This document shows, piece after piece, positions 14,167 through 21,208 of a stretch of 35,202 nt of DNA. Each line of letters begins with the position of its first letter. Position 1 is the first letter of the stretch. Under the pieces are notes generated by a model. That model was not told the origin of the DNA and made no database searches. It saw only the letters and a program-made list of their open reading frames with translations. The position numbers and the translations under genes are program-made. The DNA comes from Peptococcaceae bacterium (GTDB lineage Bacteria; Bacillota; Peptococcia; Peptococcales; Peptococcaceae), in NCBI GenBank assembly GCA_900756555.1, contig CAAEKP010000096.1:1-35202 (forward strand), given 5' to 3'.

Positions 14167-14173
14167 AAAAGCT

Positions 14174-14593
14174 ATGTCAAGAGAACTGATTATCAAGTGT
14201 GATAAATGCGGCACCCTGATTGAAGGTGACCCGTATAGAGTTGTGTTTTGGCAGGAAGGTCGAGAATCGTTTGGCATTTACGGTCAATCGGAAATCAATA
14301 AAGATTTGTGCCAAGAATGTGTAAAATCCCTGCCGGAGCAGATTAGCAAATTTTTTGAACCAGAGCCGGAGCCAGAGGACCTCAAATTAGAGAGGACGCA
14401 AGATTGCGCCGTCGATAGCCCTAAGGAACGACCAAAGCGAACAATTGACGGAGGAAAGGTAAAGGCGCTGTATCTGGCTGGTTGGCCGGTGAAGGAAATT
14501 GCGGATGAGATGGGCATTACAGCTCCAACTGTGTACAACTGGCTGAATAAACTGGGTCTGCGAGGGGAAAAGGATGAGAATTGTACTGAGTAG
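14174..14593 (+). CDS. Zinc-ribbon plus helix-turn-helix protein
   Basis: 139 aa. The N-terminal zinc ribbon has C9-x2-C12 and C46-x2-C49. A Pro/Glu-rich linker (about 60-72) separates it from a C-terminal homeodomain-like HTH (about 93-132) with VKALYLAGWPVKEIADEMGITAPTVYNWL, the type seen in transposase N-termini and terminase small subunits. It is a probable DNA-binding regulator. It overlaps the SF2 helicase gene by 20 bp, suggesting coupled function in DNA metabolism. Confidence 0.72.
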   Translation: MSRELIIKCDKCGTLIEGDPYRVVFWQEGRESFGIYGQSEINKDLCQECVKSLPEQISKFFEPEPEPEDLKLERTQDCAVDSPKERPKRTIDGGKVKALYLAGWPVKEIADEMGITAPTVYNWLNKLGLRGEKDENCTE

Positions 14594-15965
14594 TGAAGCG
14601 ACCGTGCAGGATCCGACCGATGAGGTCATTGCATTCTGTCTGGAAAACTTCACGATGAAAAATCCGGAGTTTCAAAACAAGATGCGCAGAGGCTTGTATC
14701 TGGGCAATACGCCAGAATATCTGGACTTGTATAAAAAGCGGGGCGACCATCTGATTCTTCCTTACGGCGCGTATCATGCGCTGAAAAACTTTCTCTGGCG
14801 GGAAGATTTGTGGGATGCGGATGATTTAGATTATGATTATGACTTAGCCGGCAATGAACGGGTAGACTATAATGCTGAAATTCCGTTGTATGATTATCAG
14901 GAAACTGCGGTCAGCGTTATGCTGCAGAAAGGCTATGGCATCTTGCACTCTCCGGCCGGCAGTGGGAAAACACAGATGGGAATTGCTATGATTACCCGCT
15001 CGGGAAGAAAGGCATTGTGGCTGACCCACACCAAAGACTTACTGCAGCAGAGTTATAACAGAGCGGCTCAGTATGTAGATACATCACTGCTGGGCACCAT
15101 TGCCGGCGGAAAAGTTCATATTGGCAGCGGCATCACATTTGCCACGGTGCAGACTTTGGCCAATATGGATTTAAGCCAGTTCAAGTATGAGTGGGACATG
15201 ATTATTGTGGACGAGTGCCACCGGGCCGCTGGAACGCCTACCGCCTACAGCAGATTTTCCAAAGTGCTGAACAGTCTGGCCGCATCAGAAAAGTATGGCT
15301 TGTCTGCTACCGTACATCGGGCTGACGGGACAATCAAGGCCACTTACTCTTTATTGGGCGGTATTGGACATAGTGTTCCAGAGGAAGCAACCGCTGGCAA
15401 GGTAGAGCAGGTGCGCATCCTAAAACGGGATACGGGCATCAAAATTCATAGCAGCTGTCAGGATACGGACGGAACGCTGTTGTATGCAAAGCTGCTGCAG
15501 TATCTGACGGAAAATAGAACCCGAAATAAAGTGATTGTAACAGATTTAGTACAGAACGCAGAACATTACAACCTGATCCTGTCGGACCGTATCAATCACC
15601 TGCGGGAATTATATAACAGTTTGCCACATGAACTGCAACAGCAGGCAGTAATACTGACTGGCAGTACGAAAGCCTCTGCCCGGGAACAGGCCATGGAAGA
15701 AATGCGTTCCGGAAGGAAACGGTATCTGTTTGCGTCATACAGTTTGGCCAAAGAAGGATTGGATATCCCACGGCTGGACCGCTTATATCTGGTGACACCG
15801 CAAAAAGATTACGCTATCATCGTGCAGGCCGTTGGCCGGATTGCCCGTCATTTTGACGGCAAGGCAGAGCCAGTGGTCTATGATTATGTGGACGATATCA
15901 CCTTCTGCCAGAACCAGTATAAGAAACGCTGCACCAGCTATCGAAAAATTCATTGTATTCTGTGA
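14574..15965 (+). CDS. SF2 DEAD/DEAH-type helicase
   Basis: 463 aa. The motifs are complete: Walker A SPAGSGKTQ (about 126-134), motif II DECH (213-216), motif III SAT (244-246), and motif VI QAVGRIAR (about 418-425). The last belongs to the second RecA-like domain, which also carries LTGSTKASAREQ. The first ~95 residues are a phage-specific extension rich in aromatic and acidic residues. It resembles the ERCC3/ResIII-type phage helicases that act in branch migration or replication restart. It probably works with the nearby Holliday-junction-resolvase-like nuclease and SSB-like protein. Confidence 0.88.
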   Translation: MRIVLSSEATVQDPTDEVIAFCLENFTMKNPEFQNKMRRGLYLGNTPEYLDLYKKRGDHLILPYGAYHALKNFLWREDLWDADDLDYDYDLAGNERVDYNAEIPLYDYQETAVSVMLQKGYGILHSPAGSGKTQMGIAMITRSGRKALWLTHTKDLLQQSYNRAAQYVDTSLLGTIAGGKVHIGSGITFATVQTLANMDLSQFKYEWDMIIVDECHRAAGTPTAYSRFSKVLNSLAASEKYGLSATVHRADGTIKATYSLLGGIGHSVPEEATAGKVEQVRILKRDTGIKIHSSCQDTDGTLLYAKLLQYLTENRTRNKVIVTDLVQNAEHYNLILSDRINHLRELYNSLPHELQQQAVILTGSTKASAREQAMEEMRSGRKRYLFASYSLAKEGLDIPRLDRLYLVTPQKDYAIIVQAVGRIARHFDGKAEPVVYDYVDDITFCQNQYKKRCTSYRKIHCIL

Positions 15966-15976
15966 GGTGAGAAACT

Positions 15977-16246
15977 ATGATTGAATTATTTGACGGCTAT
16001 GCCATCGGTGCTGACAGCAGACAGTTTATTCTGAAAAAGAAAACTAACTCGGTCGATAAGAACGGTAAGCCAATCTATAGAGAATTGAATTATCACAAGA
16101 CAATAGAAAGTGCCATCCGCGCGTTACAGTTGATTCTTACGCGGGAACAGGCAGCAAAGCATACACTAACCCTTGAAGAAGCGTATAACAAGTTTCAGGC
16201 GCTTACAGAGCGCATGGAAAATCTAAAATTGAAGGTGGAGGAATAA
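15977..16246 (+). CDS. Hypothetical phage protein (small, alpha/beta)
   Basis: 89 aa, with an ATG preceded by GAGGTGAG. The N-terminal beta segment (IELFDGYAIGADSRQFILKKK) contains a turn with NGKP and is followed by two helices (TIESAIRALQLILTREQ and LEEAYNKFQALTERMENLKL). The layout resembles small phage proteins of the DUF5405 type, but the match is only by general pattern. It lies between the helicase and the late regulator; function unknown. Confidence 0.6.
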   Translation: MIELFDGYAIGADSRQFILKKKTNSVDKNGKPIYRELNYHKTIESAIRALQLILTREQAAKHTLTLEEAYNKFQALTERMENLKLKVEE

Positions 16247-16249
16247 GCC

Positions 16250-16429
16250 ATGAAATTCAGCAAAGAAAAATTTCTGAAAAATGCGGATGCTGCCAGTAAG
16301 AGAAGATTGCGTGAGCATCTGGATATTTTAGACGGGATGGAAGTTGAGCATGGCAGTGAAATCCATTATACTGTAGATGGAGAGCCGTGGCTTTTGTATC
16401 CGGTCTATGATGCGTGGTGTAATCAGTAA
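16250..16429 (+). CDS. 59-aa hypothetical protein
   Basis: The ATG at 16250 comes four bases after the previous gene and is served by GGTGGAGG near 16235. It is a charged protein with an N-terminal basic helix and a C-terminal beta part that ends WLLYPVYDAWCNQ. It is a commonly sized phage ORF just before the late regulator. No family recognised. Confidence 0.6.
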   Translation: MKFSKEKFLKNADAASKRRLREHLDILDGMEVEHGSEIHYTVDGEPWLLYPVYDAWCNQ

Positions 16430-16447
16430 GGAATAGGAGGAGATAAC

Positions 16448-16918
16448 ATGGAACAGAAGGAACGCCGGCAGAAGGTAATCAGAATGCTGTCGAATTACAA
16501 GAACAATAAAGTGGCCATTGATATGCTGAAGTTGGACTTACAGGCCGTGGATGCGCTTGTACTGAACAGCAATATGGCCGTGAATTATGACCAGCCGGCA
16601 GCGGGCCAGACGAACCGTGTTATCTCCAAAACTGAGAATGAAGTGTTGAAAATGGAGCAGCGGCGCAGTGAGATTCACAGTCAGATTACGCTGCTGCAGA
16701 ACCAGATTAATAAGATTGATGTAGCACTGGACAACATGATCTATCCCTATCGCAAACTGCTGGAACTGAAGTACATTGAGCACAAGCGATGGAGTGAAGT
16801 GTATCGGGCATTGAATTACAGTGAAGAATATATTAGAACAAAGATAAACGAAGCCGCCTTGGATATGATGGTGGCTTATGTTTTCCCAGAAGTGTACTGT
16901 ACGGGATTGTTTGAATAA
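16448..16918 (+). CDS. ArpU/sigma-like late transcription regulator
   Basis: 156 aa. A long coiled-coil N-terminal half (ENEVLKMEQRRSEIHSQITLLQNQINKID) leads to a C-terminal helix-turn-helix of the sigma-70 region-4 type (YRKLLELKYIEHKRWSEVYRALNYSEEYIRTKINEAAL region, about 100-140). This is the layout of the ArpU/RinA-like regulators that activate late genes in Bacillota phages, and it is encoded at the end of the early operon as expected. Five tandem 11-bp repeats begin 7 bases after its stop codon and are its likely binding sites. The strong site AGGAGGAGA precedes the ATG. Confidence 0.8.
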   Translation: MEQKERRQKVIRMLSNYKNNKVAIDMLKLDLQAVDALVLNSNMAVNYDQPAAGQTNRVISKTENEVLKMEQRRSEIHSQITLLQNQINKIDVALDNMIYPYRKLLELKYIEHKRWSEVYRALNYSEEYIRTKINEAALDMMVAYVFPEVYCTGLFE

Positions 16919-16924
16919 CAAAAT

Positions 16925-16979
16925 CTTTCAAAAATCTTTCATTTTGCTTTCAAAATGTATTCAAAGAGTGTTCAAACTG
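16925..16979 (+). repeat. Five tandem 11-bp repeats, probable activator-binding array
   Basis: Units start at 16925, 16936, 16947, 16958 and 16969 with no gap: CTTTCAAAAAT, CTTTCATTTTG, CTTTCAAAATG, TATTCAAAGAG, TGTTCAAACTG. The core TTCAAA or TTCATT stays in exact 11-bp register, about one helical turn, so each copy faces the same side of the DNA. The last unit covers the -35 position of the promoter with -10 at 16996-17001. They follow the ArpU-like gene directly. Confidence 0.75.
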
Positions 16980-17001
16980 TATGAATTCTTTGTGCTATGA
17001 T
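16971..17001 (+). promoter_or_regulatory. Activator-dependent extended -10 promoter
   Basis: TGCTATGAT (16993-17001) is a good extended -10. The -35 region (TTCAAA, 16971-16976, 19-bp spacer) is far from TTGACA and is occupied by the fifth 11-bp repeat. A poor -35 that overlaps an activator array is the design expected of a phage late promoter. The start of transcription would be near 17008. Confidence 0.6.
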
Positions 17002-17007
17002 AAGAGC

Positions 17008-17116
17008 ATGGAAGTTTTGGTGGAAGCCAATCTGTTCTGGCGCATTCAGAGCAGATTGTGAAAGCTAAAGCATGAAACCTCCTTTTAGAGAGCTGCCAGA
17101 AATGGTGGTTCTTTTT
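17008..17116 (+). ncRNA. Putative ~110-nt terminated RNA with anti-Shine-Dalgarno stretch
   Basis: Downstream of the repeat-controlled promoter there is no ORF but clear RNA structure. Hairpin 1 has a 12-bp stem (17028-17039 with 17047-17058) and a 7-nt loop. An apparently unpaired segment follows with ACCTCCTTTT (17077-17086), which equals the anti-Shine-Dalgarno end of 16S rRNA. A terminator hairpin then has a GAAA loop (17087-17098 with 17103-17114) and runs into T5. It could be a base-pairing sRNA that masks ribosome-binding sites, or an attenuated leader of the late operon; the sequence does not decide. No known RNA family is recognised. Confidence 0.5.
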
Positions 17117-17119
17117 GTA

Positions 17120-17148
17120 TTGCAAAGTGTATTTATGTACGCTATAAT
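17120..17148 (+). promoter_or_regulatory. Promoter of the yefM-yoeB pair
   Basis: TTGCAA (17120-17125), a 17-bp spacer, TATAAT (17143-17148). Two TGTAC elements, TGTACGC before and TGTACA after the -10 (about 17137-17153), form a likely autoregulatory operator for YefM. The -35 begins four bases after the T-run of the preceding terminator. Confidence 0.75.
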
Positions 17149-17171
17149 GTACACAAGGGAGGTGCTTTACG

Positions 17172-17420
17172 ATGACTATGGTAAATGCTACAAATTTTCG
17201 CAAGGATATGTTTGGCTATTTAAGTAAAGCAATTGAGTATAACGAAGTGATTAATGTAACCACAAAAGAAGGAAATGCGGTTGTTTTAAGCGAGGATGCT
17301 TACAATGGCTTGATGGAAACGCTATATTTATATGCCAATCCAAAAGTGCGCAATGAAATTATTGACGGCATTAACACGCCGTTGGCGGATTGTGTGGCGG
17401 AAGATGAGGTAATCTGGTGA
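17172..17420 (+). CDS. yefM: YefM/Phd-family antitoxin
   Basis: 82 aa. The N-terminal Phd/YefM DNA-binding fold is visible in VNATNFRKDMFGYLSKAIEYNEVINVTTKEGNAVVLSEDAYNGLMETLYL, followed by an acidic, flexible C-terminus (ADCVAEDEVIW) that wraps the toxin. The ATG has GGGAGGTG 7 nt upstream. It overlaps the YoeB start, giving coupled translation with antitoxin first, and is expressed from its own promoter with TGTAC operator-like repeats. Confidence 0.9.
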   Translation: MTMVNATNFRKDMFGYLSKAIEYNEVINVTTKEGNAVVLSEDAYNGLMETLYLYANPKVRNEIIDGINTPLADCVAEDEVIW

Positions 17421-17683
17421 TGTATGAGATTGTTTATACCAAAACAGCAGTTAAGCAGATTCCCTTATTGAAAGCTGCCAAACTGGACGGCAAAGCGAAG
17501 AAACTGATAGATATTCTGCGGGAGAATCCGTTTCAAAATCCACCGTCTTATGAGAAACTGAGCGGTGATATGGCAACAGCCTATTCCAGACGAATCAATT
17601 TGCAGCACCGTTTGGTGTATCAGGTTTATGAGGAAGAACAGAAAGTAAAAATTATCAGCATGTGGACGCATTATGAATATTAA
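17420..17683 (+). CDS. yoeB: YoeB-family ribosome-dependent mRNA interferase toxin
   Basis: 87 aa from the ATG that overlaps the antitoxin stop (TGATG). Typical YoeB features are the KLIDILRENPFQNPPSYEKLSG stretch, the YSRRINLQHRLVYQV segment with catalytic Arg and Tyr, and the C-terminal THYEY end carrying the conserved His-Tyr. YoeB cleaves mRNA in the ribosomal A site. With YefM it forms an independently transcribed maintenance module placed between the early and late gene blocks. A terminator directly follows. Confidence 0.92.
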   Translation: MYEIVYTKTAVKQIPLLKAAKLDGKAKKLIDILRENPFQNPPSYEKLSGDMATAYSRRINLQHRLVYQVYEEEQKVKIISMWTHYEY

Positions 17684-17707
17684 GAGACACCTTAGGGTGT
17701 CTTTTTT
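17684..17707 (+). terminator. Terminator after yoeB
   Basis: A stem AGACACC / GGTGTCT (17685-17691 with 17696-17702), a TTAG loop and a T-run (17702-17707). It isolates the toxin-antitoxin unit from the terminase genes. Late transcripts that begin upstream would have to read through it. Confidence 0.8.
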
Positions 17708-17742
17708 CATGCAATAAAACAAACGAATGAGAGGTGGTGATG

Positions 17743-18435
17743 ATGCCGCGGCAGAGAAGTCCCAACAGGGACAAGGCGTTCCGGCTCTGGCAAGAATCAG
17801 ACGGAAACCTGCTATTGAAGGACATTGCAGCTCAGCTGGATGTATCAGAATCGCAGGTGCGAAAGTGGAAAAATCAAGACCAGTGGGAGCAAGCAGGAAT
17901 GGTAACGTTACCAAACATGAAAAGTAACGTTACTAATCAGAAAGGCGGCCAACCTGGCAATCAAAATGCAGTTGGCCATGGTGCTCCGGAAGGAAATATC
18001 AATGCCATAAAGCATGGAGCGTACCAAACCATTTATGCTGCATACTTGCCGGAGGACGAGAAAGCAATCTATGAAGGCTTGCCTGGTGAAGCGGATCTGG
18101 AAGCAGAGATTCGTCTGCTGCGGTTGAAGATTACCAGATTATTAAACCGGCAGGAGGATTTCTTCTATGATATGTGGGGCAACAAGCACGAGAAAGAATT
18201 ATCCGAGGGCGACCGTGAAGCTGGGATTCTGGCCTGTATCAAGCAGTTAGAGAAAATCGTGCGCACACAGGACCAGATTCAAAAAGGTGCGCTTGCGATT
18301 GAAGAACAGAAAGCACGCATTGCCAAGTTACAGGCAGAAACGGCCAAAATCACTGGTGATGATGAAGATGATACTGTAGATGACGGCTTCATCGAGGCTT
18401 TGAAGGGGCAGGTGGACAGCGTATGGCAAGATTAA
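17743..18435 (+). CDS. terS: Terminase small subunit (PBSX type)
   Basis: 231 aa. The N-terminal HTH of PBSX-type small terminases is evident: MPRQRSPNRDKAFRLWQES, then LKDIAAQLDVSESQVRKWKNQDQW. A Gly/Asn-rich linker (GGQPGNQNAVGHGAPEGN) and a helical oligomerisation region (about 100-215) follow. It recognises pac or cos DNA and regulates the large subunit. ATG 17743 is taken because GAGGTGG lies 6 nt upstream; ATG 17740 is also possible. It overlaps terL by 13 bp. There is no obvious promoter in the 35 bases between the yoeB terminator and this gene. Confidence 0.9.
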   Translation: MPRQRSPNRDKAFRLWQESDGNLLLKDIAAQLDVSESQVRKWKNQDQWEQAGMVTLPNMKSNVTNQKGGQPGNQNAVGHGAPEGNINAIKHGAYQTIYAAYLPEDEKAIYEGLPGEADLEAEIRLLRLKITRLLNRQEDFFYDMWGNKHEKELSEGDREAGILACIKQLEKIVRTQDQIQKGALAIEEQKARIAKLQAETAKITGDDEDDTVDDGFIEALKGQVDSVWQD

Positions 18436-19760
18436 AACGCAACACCTTCCAGTTCAAGCCCTTCAGCCGAAAGCAACTTAAGGTGCTGACCTGGTGGCTG
18501 CCCAATTCACCTATGCATGAGCAGCAGGGCATCATAGCAGACGGGGCAATCCGTTCCGGTAAGACCGTGTCCATGGCGCTGTCTTTTGTTATGTGGGCGA
18601 TGGAGAGCTTTAACGGTCAGAACTTTGCCATGTGCGGCAAGACCATTGGTTCCTTCCGCCGCAATGTGCTGACAGTGCTGAAACTGATGCTGTGGTCCAG
18701 AGGATACAGGCTGAAGGACCATCGGGCGGATAACATGGTGGAGATTCGCCGGGGCAAAGTGACCAACGATTTCTACATCTTCGGCGGCAAGGACGAATCC
18801 TCGCAGGACTTGATTCAGGGCATTACACTGGCTGGTGTACTCTTTGACGAAGTGGCGCTGATGCCAGAATCTTTCGTCAATCAGGCCACTGCCCGCTGCT
18901 CTGTGGAGGGCAGAACGTTCTGGTTCAACTGCAACCCCGATGGGCCAGCTCATTGGTTCAAACTGAACTGGATTGACCAGCGGGCGGACAAGCGGTTGCT
19001 CTATCTGCAATTCAGCATGGATGATAACCTGAGCCTGTCCGAGCGCATCAAAGCCGATTACCGCACCCAGTACAGCGGCGTGTTTTTTAAGCGTTACATT
19101 CTGGGGCTGTGGGTGGCTGCCGATGGCGTTATCTACGCCCAGTATGCGGACAACCCGCAGCAGTATCAAGTGAAGGCTGCCGATACCAAAGAGCATTGCC
19201 AGGACTTACAGTTTATCTCCATCGGCATCGACTTTGGGGGCAACCGTTCCCTGACCACCTTTGTGGCCACTGGCATCCATCATAATTTCAGTAAAGTGAC
19301 GGTACTGGCCGACTATCACATCAACGGCCGCAAAGGGGATATTGACAGCGACCGGGTGAATCAGGAGTTTCTTGCCTTTTATCGCAAGCTGCAAGCAGAT
19401 TTCCCTGGTGTCTGGATTCGCTATTGCTTTGCGGACAGTGAAGCCCAGTATCTGATTAACGGCTTGCGCAAAGCCTGCCGCAACGCTGGCCTGAATCTGT
19501 CCATCGGTGACAGCGCCAAGAATGAGATCGTGCAGCGCATTATCTGCGCCAACACCTTGCTCAATACGGGCAGATTATTCTTGCTGGAAGGTTGCACGCT
19601 GCTGGATCAGGGCTTACAGGCGGCGGTGTGGGACAGTAAAGAAGCGGAAAAAGGCAAAGATGTGCGGCTGGACAACTTCAGCAGTGACATTGATATTCTG
19701 GACGCATTCGAGTATAGCTGGGAGCGCTTCATTCCGAAGCTGATTCCAGACAGGAGGTGA
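18423..19760 (+). CDS. terL: Terminase large subunit (PBSX family)
   Basis: 445 aa. The ATPase half has the Walker A-like GAIRSGKT at residues 41-48 and a Walker B GVLFDEVAL near 138-146, with the C-motif region FWFNCNPDGPAHWF downstream. The nuclease half begins near 255 with IGIDFGGN and continues with the acidic residues CFADSEAQ and DNFSSDIDILDAFEY (RNase H-like fold). The protein pumps DNA into the prohead and cuts the concatemer. The PBSX-type pair suggests headful packaging, but the packaging mode is not provable here. Its stop is 5 bases before the portal start. Confidence 0.95.
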   Translation: MARLKRNTFQFKPFSRKQLKVLTWWLPNSPMHEQQGIIADGAIRSGKTVSMALSFVMWAMESFNGQNFAMCGKTIGSFRRNVLTVLKLMLWSRGYRLKDHRADNMVEIRRGKVTNDFYIFGGKDESSQDLIQGITLAGVLFDEVALMPESFVNQATARCSVEGRTFWFNCNPDGPAHWFKLNWIDQRADKRLLYLQFSMDDNLSLSERIKADYRTQYSGVFFKRYILGLWVAADGVIYAQYADNPQQYQVKAADTKEHCQDLQFISIGIDFGGNRSLTTFVATGIHHNFSKVTVLADYHINGRKGDIDSDRVNQEFLAFYRKLQADFPGVWIRYCFADSEAQYLINGLRKACRNAGLNLSIGDSAKNEIVQRIICANTLLNTGRLFLLEGCTLLDQGLQAAVWDSKEAEKGKDVRLDNFSSDIDILDAFEYSWERFIPKLIPDRR

Positions 19761-19765
19761 AAGGA

Positions 19766-21202
19766 TTGCAGGTAAAGACAGTAGTAAATTATCTGAATAA
19801 AACATACGGGTACAATTTGAATAGCAACTATTATGACAAGATTGACACCTGGGCAGATTGGTGGAAGGGATTTCATGAGCCTTTTCATCGGTTTCGTGAA
19901 GTGGGCGTTGACCATGGGATAAAGGATCGTGAATTATATACACTCAAGATGGCCAAAAAAGTCTGCGAGGATTGGGCTGCTATCTTGCTGAATGAGAAAA
20001 CAGAGCTGGTGCTGGAAGATGAGGCATCAGCTATTTTTTTGCAAGGCAAAGACGGCACAGGCGGCGTGTTTGGCCAGACAGACTTCTGGACTAAGGCCAA
20101 CGAATTAGTGGAGAAAGCATTTTACAGCGGTACAGGAGCGGTGTTGCTTCGGCTGGAAAACATGAAACTGCTGAACGATACGGTGCGGCCGGATGCTACA
20201 ACAAACATCGCATTAGAGTATCTGACCGCCCAGCATATCATCCCACTTACAGTACGCAGTGGGCGGATTACAGAAGCGGCATTTGTGTCAGATGTGCTGG
20301 ATAAAGGTGCAAACTATATCTATCTGGAGCAACACCTGTTAGAAGCCGATGGATATGTAGTCCACAACGCTTATTTCAAGCAGAAAAATGACCAGATGGA
20401 GCCAGTTCCATTGCCGGATGGTGTGGCAGAGGAGTTTCACACAAAAAGCACAATTCCGCTGTTTGCCATTATCCGCCCGAATATTGTGAATCATTTCAGC
20501 GACAACCTTGGATTGGGCATGAGTATTTATGCGGATGCGCTGGATAATCTGAAGGGCGTTGACCTGGCCTTCAACAATTTCTGCCGGGACTTAAAGCTGG
20601 GCGGCAAGAAAGTATTCCTGAACAAATCTCTACTACAAGTGGATGAACGCGGCAATACCATTACACCTGACGATGTGGCACAGCAGTTGTTTACCACTAT
20701 CGGCGATGAGGTGACCATGGAAGATAATACACTGATTCATGAGTTTAACCCCGACTTGCGCACGGAGGCCAACAAAGAAGCCATTCAGGGGCAGCTGGAT
20801 TATCTGTCCTTCAAGTGCGGTCTGGGCACCAAACATTATCAGTTTAACGCCGGCAGCGTGGTGACTGCCACCCAGTACATGGGTGATAAGCAGGAGCTGA
20901 TGCAGAACGCCAGCAAGCACTATATTGCTGTGGAGCGATTCTTGCAGCAGATTGTCCGCGCCATCCTGTGGGCGGGCAAAGAAGTGCTGGGGGAATCGGT
21001 AGATCCAGACACGCAGATTACTGTAAACTTTGAGGACTCCTACATCATCGACAAAGAATCGGAGCGCTTGCGTGACCAGCAGGAAGTGCGGGATGGTTTG
21101 CTGAATAAGTGGGAGTATCGGGTAAAATGGTATGGGGAAGAGGAAGCCACAGCCAAAGCGATGGTGGCGGAGCAATCCGGCGGCCTGCAATTTGAGGAGT
21201 GA
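19766..21202 (+). CDS. Portal protein (SPP1 gp6-like)
   Basis: 478 aa. The start is placed at TTG 19766 because AGGAGGTG ends 6-7 nt upstream; the in-frame GTG at 19757 lies inside that motif. The fold-defining parts of the SPP1 family are seen: the N-terminal helical region with YYDKIDTWADWWKG and KKVCEDWAAILLNEKTEL, the LGMSIYADALDNLKGVDLAFN stretch, and the long C-terminal region with TATQYMGDKQELMQNASKHY. Twelve copies form the head vertex through which DNA passes. It lies directly after terL. Confidence 0.92.
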   Translation: MQVKTVVNYLNKTYGYNLNSNYYDKIDTWADWWKGFHEPFHRFREVGVDHGIKDRELYTLKMAKKVCEDWAAILLNEKTELVLEDEASAIFLQGKDGTGGVFGQTDFWTKANELVEKAFYSGTGAVLLRLENMKLLNDTVRPDATTNIALEYLTAQHIIPLTVRSGRITEAAFVSDVLDKGANYIYLEQHLLEADGYVVHNAYFKQKNDQMEPVPLPDGVAEEFHTKSTIPLFAIIRPNIVNHFSDNLGLGMSIYADALDNLKGVDLAFNNFCRDLKLGGKKVFLNKSLLQVDERGNTITPDDVAQQLFTTIGDEVTMEDNTLIHEFNPDLRTEANKEAIQGQLDYLSFKCGLGTKHYQFNAGSVVTATQYMGDKQELMQNASKHYIAVERFLQQIVRAILWAGKEVLGESVDPDTQITVNFEDSYIIDKESERLRDQQEVRDGLLNKWEYRVKWYGEEEATAKAMVAEQSGGLQFEE

Positions 21203-21208
21203 TAAGCC

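Noticed and set aside
18507..19196. Minus-strand ORF opposite terL (229 codons)
   Set aside because: It shows no start signal or domain and runs against the confidently identified terminase.
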